This document shows, piece by piece, positions 29,161-37,331 of a stretch of DNA of 64,000 nucleotides (its first letter is position 1; each line of letters opens with the position of its first letter). The position numbers and the translations under genes were made by a program. Origin of the DNA: Azoarcus sp. L1K30. GTDB lineage: Bacteria; Pseudomonadota; Gammaproteobacteria; Burkholderiales; Rhodocyclaceae. Under the pieces are notes generated by a model, which did no database searches, was not told the origin of the DNA, and saw only the letters and a program-made list of their open reading frames with translations. The stretch lies in NCBI RefSeq assembly GCF_018122735.1, contig NZ_JAGRRD010000001.1:2310308-2374307 (forward strand). The letters are read 5' to 3'.

Positions 29161-30447
29161 ATGGTGGCTGAGCGGATCGGAAAATACGAGATTCGCAGCC
29201 TTCTGGGGGAGGGTGCGACCAGCGCCGTCTATCTGGCCTGGGACGCGTTTCACCAGCGCGAGGTCGCGCTCAAGCGACTCTATCCAGAGCTTGTCAGCGA
29301 CCGCCAGCGTGGCCGGCTGTATCGCCAGCTCATGCTCAACGAAGCCGCGCTCGCCGGCAAACTGACTCATCCCCACATCGCACAGATCTATGATGCGGTG
29401 ATCGACGACAACGACGCCTACGTCGTCATGGAATACGTTCCCGGCGGCACGCTCGAGGCGCTCGTCCGCCCCGACCGGCTGCCGCCCATAGAGCGCGTCA
29501 TCGAAATCATCTTCAAGTGCAGTCGGGCGCTCGATTACGCCTTCCATCAGGGCGTCACGCATCGCGACATCAAGCCGGCCAATATCCTGCTGTACCGCGC
29601 CGACAGCAGCGACATCCGCATTTCGGACTTTGGCGCAGCGTTGCAGAAGGCGAGCGAAACGACTCAGATCGCCGGCATCGGGTCGCCCGCATACATGTCG
29701 CCACAACAGGTGCGCGAGATGCCGCTGGATCACCGCACCGACATCTATTCGCTGGGCGTGGTGATGTATCAGTTGCTCACGGGTCGTTTGCCATTTGAGT
29801 GCGAGAACAACTACAGCCTCATCTACCGCATCGCCAACGATGTTCCACCGGCGCCGATCGAGTTGCGCCCAGACATTCCCGACGCGCTCGACGCCATCGT
29901 GCGCCGCGCCATGGAGCGCGAACTCGATCGCCGCTACCAGAGCTGGGCCGAGTTTTCACACGATCTCGCGCTCGCCTTTCGCAATCGCGCGATCGCCCTC
30001 GACCGCAAGACCCCGCCCGAAGCGGAGAAATTCCAGACCCTGCGCAGCATCACCTTTTTCCGCGAGTTTGCCGATGCCGAACTGTGGGAGATCATCGGGT
30101 TCGCACAGTGGACCCACCTGCAACCGGGCACCATGATCATGAAGGAAGGCGAGGCCGGCGACTACTTCTGCTTCCTTGCCGACGGTGAAGCACGGGTGAA
30201 GAAGCGCGGCAAGCTGCTCAACGTGCTCAGCGCCGGCGAGTGCTTCGGTGAAATGGCGCTCTTTTCCGCCGGCGGCGGCATCCGTTCAGCCTCGATCGAG
30301 GCCACCACCGAGGTCGACGTGATCACGATCCGCTCGCGTGCGCTGCAGCGCGCCTCGGACACCTGCCGCATGCATTTCTACAAGGCATTTCTCGAAGTGC
30401 TATCGACGCGCCTGTCGCTGATGAGCGCAAGAATTGCGAACCTTTGA
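29161..30447 (+). CDS. Ser/Thr protein kinase fused to a cyclic-nucleotide-binding domain
   Basis: 428 residues, cytoplasmic. Residues 1-280 are a Hanks-type kinase: glycine loop GEGATSAVYLAW (16-27), ATP lysine K38, catalytic loop HRDIKPAN (134-141), metal-binding DFG (156-158) and activation-segment SPAYMSPQQ. Residues about 300-410 are a cNMP-binding/Crp-like beta-roll (FFREFADAEL, MKEGEAGDYFCFLADGEARV, GECFGEMALF). All key catalytic residues are present, so it should be active. This arrangement suggests nucleotide-controlled phosphorylation; the substrate is unknown. It is separated from argH by six bases without a good ribosome site. Confidence 0.88.
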   Translation: MVAERIGKYEIRSLLGEGATSAVYLAWDAFHQREVALKRLYPELVSDRQRGRLYRQLMLNEAALAGKLTHPHIAQIYDAVIDDNDAYVVMEYVPGGTLEALVRPDRLPPIERVIEIIFKCSRALDYAFHQGVTHRDIKPANILLYRADSSDIRISDFGAALQKASETTQIAGIGSPAYMSPQQVREMPLDHRTDIYSLGVVMYQLLTGRLPFECENNYSLIYRIANDVPPAPIELRPDIPDALDAIVRRAMERELDRRYQSWAEFSHDLALAFRNRAIALDRKTPPEAEKFQTLRSITFFREFADAELWEIIGFAQWTHLQPGTMIMKEGEAGDYFCFLADGEARVKKRGKLLNVLSAGECFGEMALFSAGGGIRSASIEATTEVDVITIRSRALQRASDTCRMHFYKAFLEVLSTRLSLMSARIANL

Positions 30448-30617
30448 ACCCGCAGTTAAGCGCACCCGCGAACGGGTGGTGCAATCGCCATTTGCCTGTC
30501 GGTTTTTTTTACACTGATGACCGCAAGCCCCGAACGCAAACATCGCGGCCTCGGACAAACCTGTCGTGGCGATGCGGAGCGCGGACCGACGGTAGCGGCC
30601 GATCACTCGGGCAAAGT

Positions 30618-30632
30618 CCATGCAATACATGG
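30618..30632. promoter_or_regulatory. Inverted repeat upstream of the sigma-54 promoter
   Basis: CCATG-CAATA-CATGG, five-base perfect arms, centre about 112 bases before the predicted transcription start. This is the usual distance for an enhancer-binding-protein site. No enhancer-binding protein gene is in the window, so the reader is unknown. Confidence 0.3.
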
Positions 30633-30710
30633 GTTTGAGCATGAGTCCCGGCAATGCCAGTCACTGACGAAGTACTGCTCCATGTTTGCCCGGGCAGCCG
30701 TCGGGCAGAT

Positions 30711-30726
30711 GGGCACCTTACTTGCT
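30711..30726 (+). promoter_or_regulatory. Sigma-54 (RpoN) promoter of the modification cluster
   Basis: GGGCACCTTACTTGCT matches the consensus TGGCACG-N4-TTGCW at ten of its twelve fixed positions. The invariant GG (30712-30713) and GC (30724-30725) are exactly ten bases apart. Transcription would start near 30737, leaving a leader of about 80 bases before ATG 30818. Confidence 0.65.
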
Positions 30727-30817
30727 TACTTATATGAAAATGTGCAATTTGGCGCAAACGACGCTCGAACCAGGCTGTTAGAATGTGCCAAGCGCTGCAG
30801 AAAACCCGGAGCTTGTA

Positions 30818-31408
30818 ATGAACAACGAACCTGAACTGCACTCTAGCGACTCGCCCGAACAGGGCGGCGGCCTGAGCCGTCGCGCTGCGCTCAAGCGCGC
30901 GGCGGGCGCCGGCATCATCATGACGTCCCTGTCTTCGGGAAGTGCGCTGGCCTCGATCAGTTGCAAAAAATACTCGAACTGGATGTCGGGCAAGCTCAAC
31001 GGCGGCAGCCCGGGCAGGCCGGACACCCAGACGTGCACCCTCGGCAGATCGCCAGGTTTCTGGGGAAATTCGGTAAAATCGAACGGAGCATGTTCGACTG
31101 CGCTGAACAACAATTTCGCGGGTTCTTGTGATGCCGTCAAGGCCATCTTCAACTCGCAGTTCCGCTCGGTCTTTACGGGTGGCAGCAGCCAGACCTTCGG
31201 CTACATCCTGAACCACGAGGGTTCGAACTTCGGCAGCGGCGTCAATGTCGATCGTGCGTTCTGTGCGGCCTATTTCAATGCGCGCTTCATGCCGGGTTAC
31301 CCGATGACCGTGCTGGATCTGACGGTGCTGTTCTCCAAGATCGGCACACCGGGCTTCGACCCGAATGAAATCAAGACCTATCTTGAAACAACCTACGAGA
31401 CGCCTTGA
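30818..31408 (+). CDS. Tat-signal secreted protein, putative substrate of the modification cluster
   Basis: 196 residues, start ATG with GGAG at 30808-30811. The N-terminus is hydrophilic, then LSRRAALKRAAGAG (19-32) gives a twin-arginine motif (SRRAALK), a hydrophobic stretch and a cleavage site after SGSALA (about residue 45). The mature part has five cysteines, many Gly/Ser/Asn residues and TCTLGRSPGFWGN (72-84), which recalls the C-x5-PGFWxN motif of various bacterial surface proteins. No catalytic motif is seen. It is the first gene after a sigma-54 promoter and is followed by PqqD-, kinase- and nucleotidyltransferase-like genes with overlapping ends. I infer that it is their substrate. 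Confidence 0.75.
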   Translation: MNNEPELHSSDSPEQGGGLSRRAALKRAAGAGIIMTSLSSGSALASISCKKYSNWMSGKLNGGSPGRPDTQTCTLGRSPGFWGNSVKSNGACSTALNNNFAGSCDAVKAIFNSQFRSVFTGGSSQTFGYILNHEGSNFGSGVNVDRAFCAAYFNARFMPGYPMTVLDLTVLFSKIGTPGFDPNEIKTYLETTYETP

Positions 31409-31662
31409 TCGCTGCCCCATTGTCACCACGAAAGTGGTGCGGTGAGATCATCCCTACCTTGAAGCAATCTGTCGTCTCATCTTCCGTTCATGACGGAGAG
31501 CGGGCGCTGCTCGATCTCGGCACCGGCAAAATCGTCGTTGTCGACGATTCGGAATACCGATGCATGCAGGACAGTGCCGATGCGCCAAGCCAGCTGCTTT
31601 ATGAAGCGTTAGACGAGGCCGGCTTCATTGAACACGCCGACACAGTTCGAAAAACTCGGTAA
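31405..31662 (+). CDS. PqqD-like small protein
   Basis: About 85 residues. The core HDGERALLDLGTGKIVVVDDSEYRCMQ followed by a helix resembles the winged-helix PqqD/RRE fold (DGE-x-VLLD pattern), but it is very diverged. PqqD-type domains bind leader sequences of proteins to be modified. The start is uncertain: TTG 31405 overlaps the previous stop; TTG 31420 and TTG 31459 are alternatives. It overlaps the kinase gene by 35 bases. Families of this kind are known next to HprK-related kinases (HPr-rel-A systems), which supports the reading. Confidence 0.6.
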   Translation: MIAAPLSPRKWCGEIIPTLKQSVVSSSVHDGERALLDLGTGKIVVVDDSEYRCMQDSADAPSQLLYEALDEAGFIEHADTVRKTR

Positions 31663-32575
31663 TTCCGCAGCGGAAAGAAGTATCGGCGCACTTTTCGGCC
31701 GCGGCCTGATCATCGATCTCGGCCCCCTGCTTGCAAGGGTCAGACTGAGCAACCGGCAGGTCGCGCAGCAGTTCGTCAATCTGTACCAGGCTTTCCCGGC
31801 GAGCACAGTCGAAGGTTTTGCCCATCTGGACGTGAAGGTGGGTTGCAGGGCATGGCCCGCCGGCCTGTTCAAACCGCAAGCGCGCTTTATCAGCGAAGGG
31901 CGCGAGCCGTTCGTGCCGCTGCCCGAGGCGCATGCATTGCCGTTGATCGAATGGGGCCTGAACTGGACCATCGCCACGCAAGCGCCGAATTTCCTCGTCA
32001 TCCACGCCGCCGTCGTAGCCCTGAACGATCGTGCCATCATCTTGCCGGGTAACCCCGGGGCGGGAAAGAGCACGCTGTGCGCTGCACTGGTGGCCCACGG
32101 CTGGCGACTGCTATCGGACGAGTTTGCGCTGATACACCCCGTCACCTTGCGGATTCACCCGATTCCGCGCCCCATCAGCCTAAAGAACGCCTCAATCGAC
32201 ATCATTGGCGCCCGCTGGCCGGAAGCCTGGCATTCGCCGCCCGTCCTTGACACAAGCAAGGGCACGGTGTCGCTGTTCCGCCCACCTGAAGACAGCGTGC
32301 AGTCGATGAAAGCCACCGCGTCTGCAAGTTGCGTAGTGTTTCCAAGATATGCCGCGGATACGTCCCTGAGCATCGAGCGCATCCCCAGGGCACGCGCCCT
32401 GGCCAGGCTGGCCGAACACGTCGTCAATTTCACCGAACTTCCGCGCAAGCATTTCGGTGTGCTCGATCGCCTCTTTCTGACCTGCCAGGCGTCCGACCTC
32501 GCGTACTCGGACCTCGACGAAGCGATCCATCAACTCGACACCATCGTTCAAGCGGACAGGCAGCAGCATGCTTGA
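31628..32575 (+). CDS. HprK-related kinase (HPr-rel-A type)
   Basis: 315 residues. P-loop GNPGAGKST at residues 141-149, preceded by FLVIHAAVV with a conserved His (126), and followed by LLSDEFALIHP (Asp164, Glu165) and PIPRPISLKNASI, the pattern of HprK-related kinase A. The HPr kinase catalytic core is therefore present, but no HPr gene is nearby. TTG 31628 is the only start in this frame after an in-frame stop at 31610; GAGG lies nine bases upstream. Related kinases phosphorylate the C-terminal serine of some lasso peptides. It overlaps both neighbouring genes, so the set is one transcript. Confidence 0.75.
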   Translation: MNTPTQFEKLGNSAAERSIGALFGRGLIIDLGPLLARVRLSNRQVAQQFVNLYQAFPASTVEGFAHLDVKVGCRAWPAGLFKPQARFISEGREPFVPLPEAHALPLIEWGLNWTIATQAPNFLVIHAAVVALNDRAIILPGNPGAGKSTLCAALVAHGWRLLSDEFALIHPVTLRIHPIPRPISLKNASIDIIGARWPEAWHSPPVLDTSKGTVSLFRPPEDSVQSMKATASASCVVFPRYAADTSLSIERIPRARALARLAEHVVNFTELPRKHFGVLDRLFLTCQASDLAYSDLDEAIHQLDTIVQADRQQHA

Positions 32576-33650
32576 GAAGATTCTGCTGCAACCGTCGCTC
32601 AGCCTCCAGTTGAGCCTTGCCGAATGGGACCATCTCATCTCGGCTGCGCGCGCCGGACAACTGCTTGCTCGCCTTGCCTGGCTGATCAGAAGCCATGGAC
32701 TGGCATCCGGGCTTCCAGAACAGATTGCAGATTTCCTTCTCGCTCACGAGGCCCTCGCCGACGCCCAGCATGAAGCGGTGCGCATCGAGGCCAACGAGAT
32801 TGTCCACGCGCTTTCCAGATCGGACAGTCCTGTCATCTTCCTGAAGGGAAGTGCCTACGTACTGTCGAATCATCCCGCGAGCCAGGGGCGGCTGCTGGGC
32901 GACATCGACATCATGGTGCCCCGTGCCAGGCTCGAAGATGTCGAACTCATGCTGAAACTCGGCGGCTGGAGCAACGCCCACCACTCCGCGTACGATCAAC
33001 GCTACTACCGTCAGTGGATGCATGAGCTGCCAGCCATGATTCATCGAACACGCGGCGTCGTGCTTGATGTGCACCACACCATACTGCCCCCGACTTCGCG
33101 CGCGCGAGTGGACGCGGCCAAGCTATTCCGCGATGCAAGGCCGATCGACGGGCTTTTCAATGCGTATGTACTGAGCGAATCCGACTCGCTCATCCATTGC
33201 GCAACACATCTGTTTCATGAGGGAGAGTTCGAAAAAGGCCTGCGCGACCTGCACGACTTTCATGTGCTGCTGGGCGCCGCCATCGAACGCGGGCTGGACG
33301 AGGCCTGTTTTGCCGAGCGTGCCATCGAGCTCGATCTGGCGTGGCCCGTGTATCTGGCGCTGCGCTACAACCAGCGCATCTTCAACGTATCCGCCGCTGC
33401 CGAAGCAACGCGTCGATTGCAGAAGGCATGCTCGCCATCATTGCTGCGGCTCGCCTTGATGGACAGCCTGTATCAACGCGCCTTGCCGGCTCAAAGCCCG
33501 GACACGGCCGGCGCAGCGACCGGCTTCGCACAGTGGCTGCTATTCGTGCGCTCGCACTGGCTCAGAATGCCGCCACACCTGCTGACTTACCACCTTTCGC
33601 GCAAGGCCCTGACCCGCCTTGCGGGAAACACCAGCGAGGCGCACGGCTGA
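32568..33650 (+). CDS. Nucleotidyltransferase (NTP_transf_5-type)
   Basis: 360 residues, start ATG overlapping the kinase stop by eight bases. The nucleotidyltransferase fold is shown by FLKGSAYVLS (about 91-100) and GRLLGDIDIMVP, with the metal-binding pair Asp112 and Asp114. The rest is helical with many His residues (AHHSAYDQRYYRQWMHELP, VVLDVHHTILPP). This uncharacterised family is repeatedly found with HprK-related kinases and PqqD-like proteins. In lasso-peptide clusters the pair extends a phosphate modification; the reaction here is unknown. Confidence 0.75.
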   Translation: MLEKILLQPSLSLQLSLAEWDHLISAARAGQLLARLAWLIRSHGLASGLPEQIADFLLAHEALADAQHEAVRIEANEIVHALSRSDSPVIFLKGSAYVLSNHPASQGRLLGDIDIMVPRARLEDVELMLKLGGWSNAHHSAYDQRYYRQWMHELPAMIHRTRGVVLDVHHTILPPTSRARVDAAKLFRDARPIDGLFNAYVLSESDSLIHCATHLFHEGEFEKGLRDLHDFHVLLGAAIERGLDEACFAERAIELDLAWPVYLALRYNQRIFNVSAAAEATRRLQKACSPSLLRLALMDSLYQRALPAQSPDTAGAATGFAQWLLFVRSHWLRMPPHLLTYHLSRKALTRLAGNTSEAHG

Positions 33651-33660
33651 CCGGTCAGCC
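33645..33660. terminator. Palindrome at the end of the modification cluster
   Basis: GGCTGACCGGTCAGCC, a 16-base perfect palindrome that includes the nucleotidyltransferase stop codon, followed by a weaker GGCGT/ACGCC stem. It lies between convergent genes (grxD ends at 33692). No T-run follows. Confidence 0.4.
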
Positions 33661-33691
33661 GGCGTACCGTGCGACGCCGCAGAAACGATGA

Positions 33692-34018
33692 TCAGGCCTC
33701 GACTACCCCGGCATCCTTCAGCAACTGCTGCATCTCGCCGCTCTGGTACATCTCGCGCATGATGTCCGAGCCGCCGACGAACTCACCATTGACGTACAGC
33801 TGCGGGATCGTCGGCCAGTTGGCAAACTCCTTGATCCCCTGGCGAATCGCTTCGTCGGCGAGGACGTTGACGGTATAGATTTTCGTGACGCCACAGGCGT
33901 TGAGAATCTGCACGGCGGTCGAGGAGAAACCACACTGCGGGAACTGGGCGGTACCCTTCATGTAGAGCACGACAGGGTTGGAGGTGACTTGCTCGCGGAT
34001 GACGCTCTGGATGTCCAT
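33692..34018 (-). CDS. grxD: Monothiol glutaredoxin Grx4
   Basis: Binds a [2Fe-2S] cluster with glutathione and delivers it to other proteins. 108 residues. CGFS active site at residues 29-32 (FPQCGFSS), [25 protein letters not shown] is the glutathione-binding part. ATG 34018 gives the normal length; the frame continues upstream without a plausible start. It is the last of the hemA-prfA-prmC-grxD series on the minus strand. Confidence 0.95.
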   Translation of the reverse strand: MDIQSVIREQVTSNPVVLYMKGTAQFPQCGFSSTAVQILNACGVTKIYTVNVLADEAIRQGIKEFANWPTIPQLYVNGEFVGGSDIMREMYQSGEMQQLLKDAGVVEA

Positions 34019-34104
34019 TTTGGTGCCTGCAAAAGTTGAGTTAAATACTCGGGTAATTTTAGGCCTGGCCTGGCCAAGCGTCAATATTGCCTTAAATATG
34101 CGGC

Positions 34105-34947
34105 TCAGTCGCGCCCCAGCCAGCGCCCGCCCGAGACCCGTTCGATACCCGCCAGATCCTTCCATGACGCGATCGCGGCGAAGCCGGCATCCGCGAGTAG
34201 GCCGCGCACGGCCGACGCCTGGTCGAAGCCATGTTCGAGGAAGAGCCAACCCTCGGCCTCAAGATGCGTCGGCGCGCGCGAGACGATCTCGGCCAGGTCG
34301 TCGAGGCCGGCGGGCCCGGCCGCAAGCGCGGTTCGGGGTTCGAAGCGCAGGTCGCCCTGCTCGAGATGCGCATCCTCGGCCGCGATATAGGGCGGATTGG
34401 CAACGATCAGCTGGAAACGTTCTTCGCCCAATCCGGAGAACCAGTCGCTCTGCACGAAGGACACGCTTGCGCCGAGCCGTGCGGCGTTGGCCATTGCAAC
34501 CCACAGGGCTTCGCGCGAGCGGTCGATCGCAGTCACGTCGGCAGCGTCGAGTTCGAGCGCCAGCGTCACCGCGAGCACCCCTGACCCCGTGCCCATGTCG
34601 AGCAGACGCGCACGCGGCACGCCAGCAAAATGGGCGACCGCAAGCTCGACCAACAGTTCGGTGTCCGCGCGCGGGATCAGCACGGCCGGCGTGACCATGA
34701 AATCGCGCCCGTAGAACTCACGCATTCCGGTCAGGTAGGCGACCGGCTCACCGGCAGCACGGCGCTCCACAAGTTCGCGGTACTGGGCCCAGTCTTCGGC
34801 CTTGAGCGCCAGCTCGGGCCATGCCACCAGCCGCGAAGCGGGACATTGCAGCACGTGGCGCAACAGGACTCTCGCCTCCATCTGGTCGATACGCTGCTTC
34901 GCCCAACCGAGTGCGCCGGCAATGTCCGTTGTCTCAGCCATGTTCAT
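34105..34947 (-). CDS. prmC: Release factor glutamine methyltransferase
   Basis: Methylates the glutamine of the GGQ motif in release factors; its substrate gene prfA is directly upstream with an ATGA overlap. 280 residues. Motifs: [17 protein letters not shown] for SAM and NPPYIAAED for the target glutamine. ATG 34947 overlaps the prfA stop; ATG 34941 two codons later is also possible. Confidence 0.95.
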   Translation of the reverse strand: MNMAETTDIAGALGWAKQRIDQMEARVLLRHVLQCPASRLVAWPELALKAEDWAQYRELVERRAAGEPVAYLTGMREFYGRDFMVTPAVLIPRADTELLVELAVAHFAGVPRARLLDMGTGSGVLAVTLALELDAADVTAIDRSREALWVAMANAARLGASVSFVQSDWFSGLGEERFQLIVANPPYIAAEDAHLEQGDLRFEPRTALAAGPAGLDDLAEIVSRAPTHLEAEGWLFLEHGFDQASAVRGLLADAGFAAIASWKDLAGIERVSGGRWLGRD

Positions 34948-36023
34948 TCGTCCGCCAGCGCGGCCAGCAGATCCGCCTGATGCTCGAGCGTGAGGGCATC
35001 GATCAGTTCGTCGAGCTCTCCTTCCATTACCGCATCGAGGCGGTAGAGCGTGAGATTGATGCGGTGGTCGGTTACCCGCCCCTGGGGGAAATTGTATGTG
35101 CGAATGCGCTCGGAGCGGTCGCCGCTGCCAACCAGGCTCTTGCGCGTTGCCGCCTCCGACGCCTGCCGCGCGCGCAGTTGCGCGTCGTTGAGCCGCGCAG
35201 CCAGCACCGCCATGGCCTGCGCCTTGTTGCGATGCTGCGAACGATCGTCCTGACACTCGACGACCAGCCCGCTTGGCACGTGTGTAATGCGCACCGCAGA
35301 GTCAGTCTTGTTGATGTGCTGTCCGCCCGCACCCGAAGCACGAAAGGTGTCGATACGAAGATCGGCAGGGTTGATTTCTACGGCATCGAGCTCATCCGCC
35401 TCGGGCATCACCGCGACCGTGCAAGCGGAAGTGTGAATGCGGCCCTGGGTCTCGGTCACCGGAATGCGCTGCACCCGATGGCCGCCGGACTCGAACTTGA
35501 GCCTGGAGTAGGCCCCATTGCCGACGACGCGGGCAATGACTTCGCGATAGCCACCGAGATCGGACTCGCTGGCCGACACGATCTCGACCTTCCAGCGCTG
35601 GCGCTCTGCAAAACGCGAATACATGCGCAGCAGGTCGCCGGCAAACAGGGCGGCCTCATCGCCTCCCGTGCCCGCCCGAATCTCGAGAAAGAGGTTGCGC
35701 TCGTCGTTGGGGTCGCGCGGCAGCAGCGCACGCTGCAATTGATCCTCCAGCTCCGCGATGCGGGCCTCACCGTCTTCGAGCTCCATTCGGCCGAGCTCGC
35801 GCATCTCCGGATCCTCAAGGAGTTCCCGCGCCGTGGCGCAATCCGCTTCGGCCTGGCGGTAGGACTGATACAGCACCACTACCGGTTCGATTTCGGCCCG
35901 TTCGCGCGACAGATCCCGAAACGCATTCATGTTGCGCGTCGACTCTTCGGACGAAAGCTCGCGGTCGAGTTCTTCCAGACGCCCACCAAGGTGTTCAAGC
36001 TTGTCGCGAATGCTCTGCTTCAT
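34944..36023 (-). CDS. prfA: Peptide chain release factor 1
   Basis: Recognises UAA and UAG and releases the finished peptide. 359 residues from ATG 36023 ([10 protein letters not shown]), as in E. coli; an in-frame GTG at 36053 would add ten. The codon-reading PxT is in [10 protein letters not shown] and the catalytic GGQ in GAGGQHINK. It lies between hemA and prmC, 54 bases after the hemA stop. Confidence 0.97.
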   Translation of the reverse strand: MKQSIRDKLEHLGGRLEELDRELSSEESTRNMNAFRDLSRERAEIEPVVVLYQSYRQAEADCATARELLEDPEMRELGRMELEDGEARIAELEDQLQRALLPRDPNDERNLFLEIRAGTGGDEAALFAGDLLRMYSRFAERQRWKVEIVSASESDLGGYREVIARVVGNGAYSRLKFESGGHRVQRIPVTETQGRIHTSACTVAVMPEADELDAVEINPADLRIDTFRASGAGGQHINKTDSAVRITHVPSGLVVECQDDRSQHRNKAQAMAVLAARLNDAQLRARQASEAATRKSLVGSGDRSERIRTYNFPQGRVTDHRINLTLYRLDAVMEGELDELIDALTLEHQADLLAALADE

Positions 36024-36077
36024 TGGATCGATAAGATGCACCCGGGCGCTCACGCTCCCGCAGTGGCCGGTGAACGG

Positions 36078-37331
36078 CTAGTGATGGGACGGTAGATTGA
36101 AAAGCTGCTGCACGATCCGACCGGCCTCCGCATGGTGCTCGCCTTCGGCCTGATTGAGAAACCGGGTCGGACCATGCATCAGCTTGTTGGTCAGACCATG
36201 GGACAGCGCGTCGAGAACCTGCTGCGGATCGTCTCCGCGCGCGAGCAGGCGCAAGGCGCGCTCGACTTCGGCTTCGCGCACACTCTCGGCGTGCTGTCGC
36301 AGCGCACGAATCACGGGCACCGCATCACGGACGTGCATCCACTGCAGAAAGCCGTCGACCCGGGTGTCGATGATCCCCTCTGCCTCGATGACCGCCTGCT
36401 GGCGCGATTCGAGACCGGCATCCACGACCTGCGCAAGGTCATCCACCGTATACAGAAAGACATCGTCGAGCCCCGCCACCTCGGGTTCGATGTCGCGCGG
36501 CACGGCAAGATCGACCATGACCATCGGGCGATGTCGCCTGGCCTTGACTGCCCGTTCGGCCATGCCCAGCCCGACGATGGGCAATGGCGCCGCCGTACAG
36601 GACACGACAACATCGAAACGCGGCAGCATGTCGCCGATGCGGTCGATGCGCATGGTCTGCGCCCCGAACCGGCTCGCCACCGCGAGCGCACGCTCTTCGG
36701 TACGATTGGCCACCGTCATCGATTTCGGCTGTGCGCCAGCAAAGTGGGCCGCGCACAACTCGATCATCTCGCCGGCTCCTATGAACAGCACATGCTGGTC
36801 GGAAACCTGACCGAAGATGCGCTCGGTCAGGTTGACGGCCGCCGCCGCCATCGACACGGTATTGGCGCCGATTGCGGTCGTGGAGCGCACTTCCTTGGCG
36901 ACCGCAAAAGTACTCTGGAACAACTTGTGCAGCAGAGTGCCCATGGTGCCGGCCTGCTCCGCACGACGCACGGCATCCTTGACCTGGCCCAGAATCTGGG
37001 GCTCACCCAGCACCATCGAGTCCAGCCCGCTGGCAACCCGGAACACATGCCGGACGGCGTCGCGCTGCGGATGGGAATACAGGTAAGGGGCGACCTCGTT
37101 GAGCGGCAGCCGATGAAATCCCGCCAGCCAGTCCGCTGCATGTTGCGGCTGCTCGGCTGCGAAATAGAGTTCGGTACGGTTGCAGGTCGACAGGATGGCC
37201 GCTTCCCGCACACCCGTTCCACCGGTCAAGTCCTGCAGGGCGAAGTCCAGCCGCTCAGGCTGAAACGCCACACGCTCACGAATGGCAAGTGGTGCAGTGT
37301 GGTGGTTCAGGCCGAGGGCGTAGAGTTGCAT
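36078..37331 (-). CDS. hemA: Glutamyl-tRNA reductase
   Basis: First committed step of heme synthesis by the C5 route: reduces glutamyl-tRNA to glutamate-1-semialdehyde. 417 residues. Catalytic Cys50 in [12 protein letters not shown], substrate motif [12 protein letters not shown] and the NADPH-binding stretch VLFIGAGEM. First gene of hemA-prfA-prmC-grxD. An FNR/Anr-like box and a TATAAT stand 30-75 bases upstream, so oxygen control is likely. Confidence 0.96.
   Translation of the reverse strand: MQLYALGLNHHTAPLAIRERVAFQPERLDFALQDLTGGTGVREAAILSTCNRTELYFAAEQPQHAADWLAGFHRLPLNEVAPYLYSHPQRDAVRHVFRVASGLDSMVLGEPQILGQVKDAVRRAEQAGTMGTLLHKLFQSTFAVAKEVRSTTAIGANTVSMAAAAVNLTERIFGQVSDQHVLFIGAGEMIELCAAHFAGAQPKSMTVANRTEERALAVASRFGAQTMRIDRIGDMLPRFDVVVSCTAAPLPIVGLGMAERAVKARRHRPMVMVDLAVPRDIEPEVAGLDDVFLYTVDDLAQVVDAGLESRQQAVIEAEGIIDTRVDGFLQWMHVRDAVPVIRALRQHAESVREAEVERALRLLARGDDPQQVLDALSHGLTNKLMHGPTRFLNQAEGEHHAEAGRIVQQLFNLPSHH

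Larger units (their letters stand above)
30448..30817. other. 370-base regulatory spacer before the four-gene modification cluster
   Basis: No gene is apparent. It holds a small hairpin (ACCCG-CGAA-CGGGT, 30466-30479), a run of eight T (30503-30510) too far from the hairpin to form a normal terminator, an inverted repeat CCATG-N5-CATGG (30618-30632), a repeated CGGGCAG, the sigma-54 promoter at 30711-30726, and then an AT-richer leader to the start at 30818. Confidence 0.5.

Noticed and set aside
30466..30510. Terminator after the Ser/Thr kinase gene
   Set aside because: The hairpin has only five pairs and the T-run starts 23 bases later.
30497..30513. TGT-N11-ACA as NifA activator site for the sigma-54 promoter
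   Set aside because: Spacing is 11, not the canonical 10, it includes a T-run, and lies about 230 bases from the promoter.
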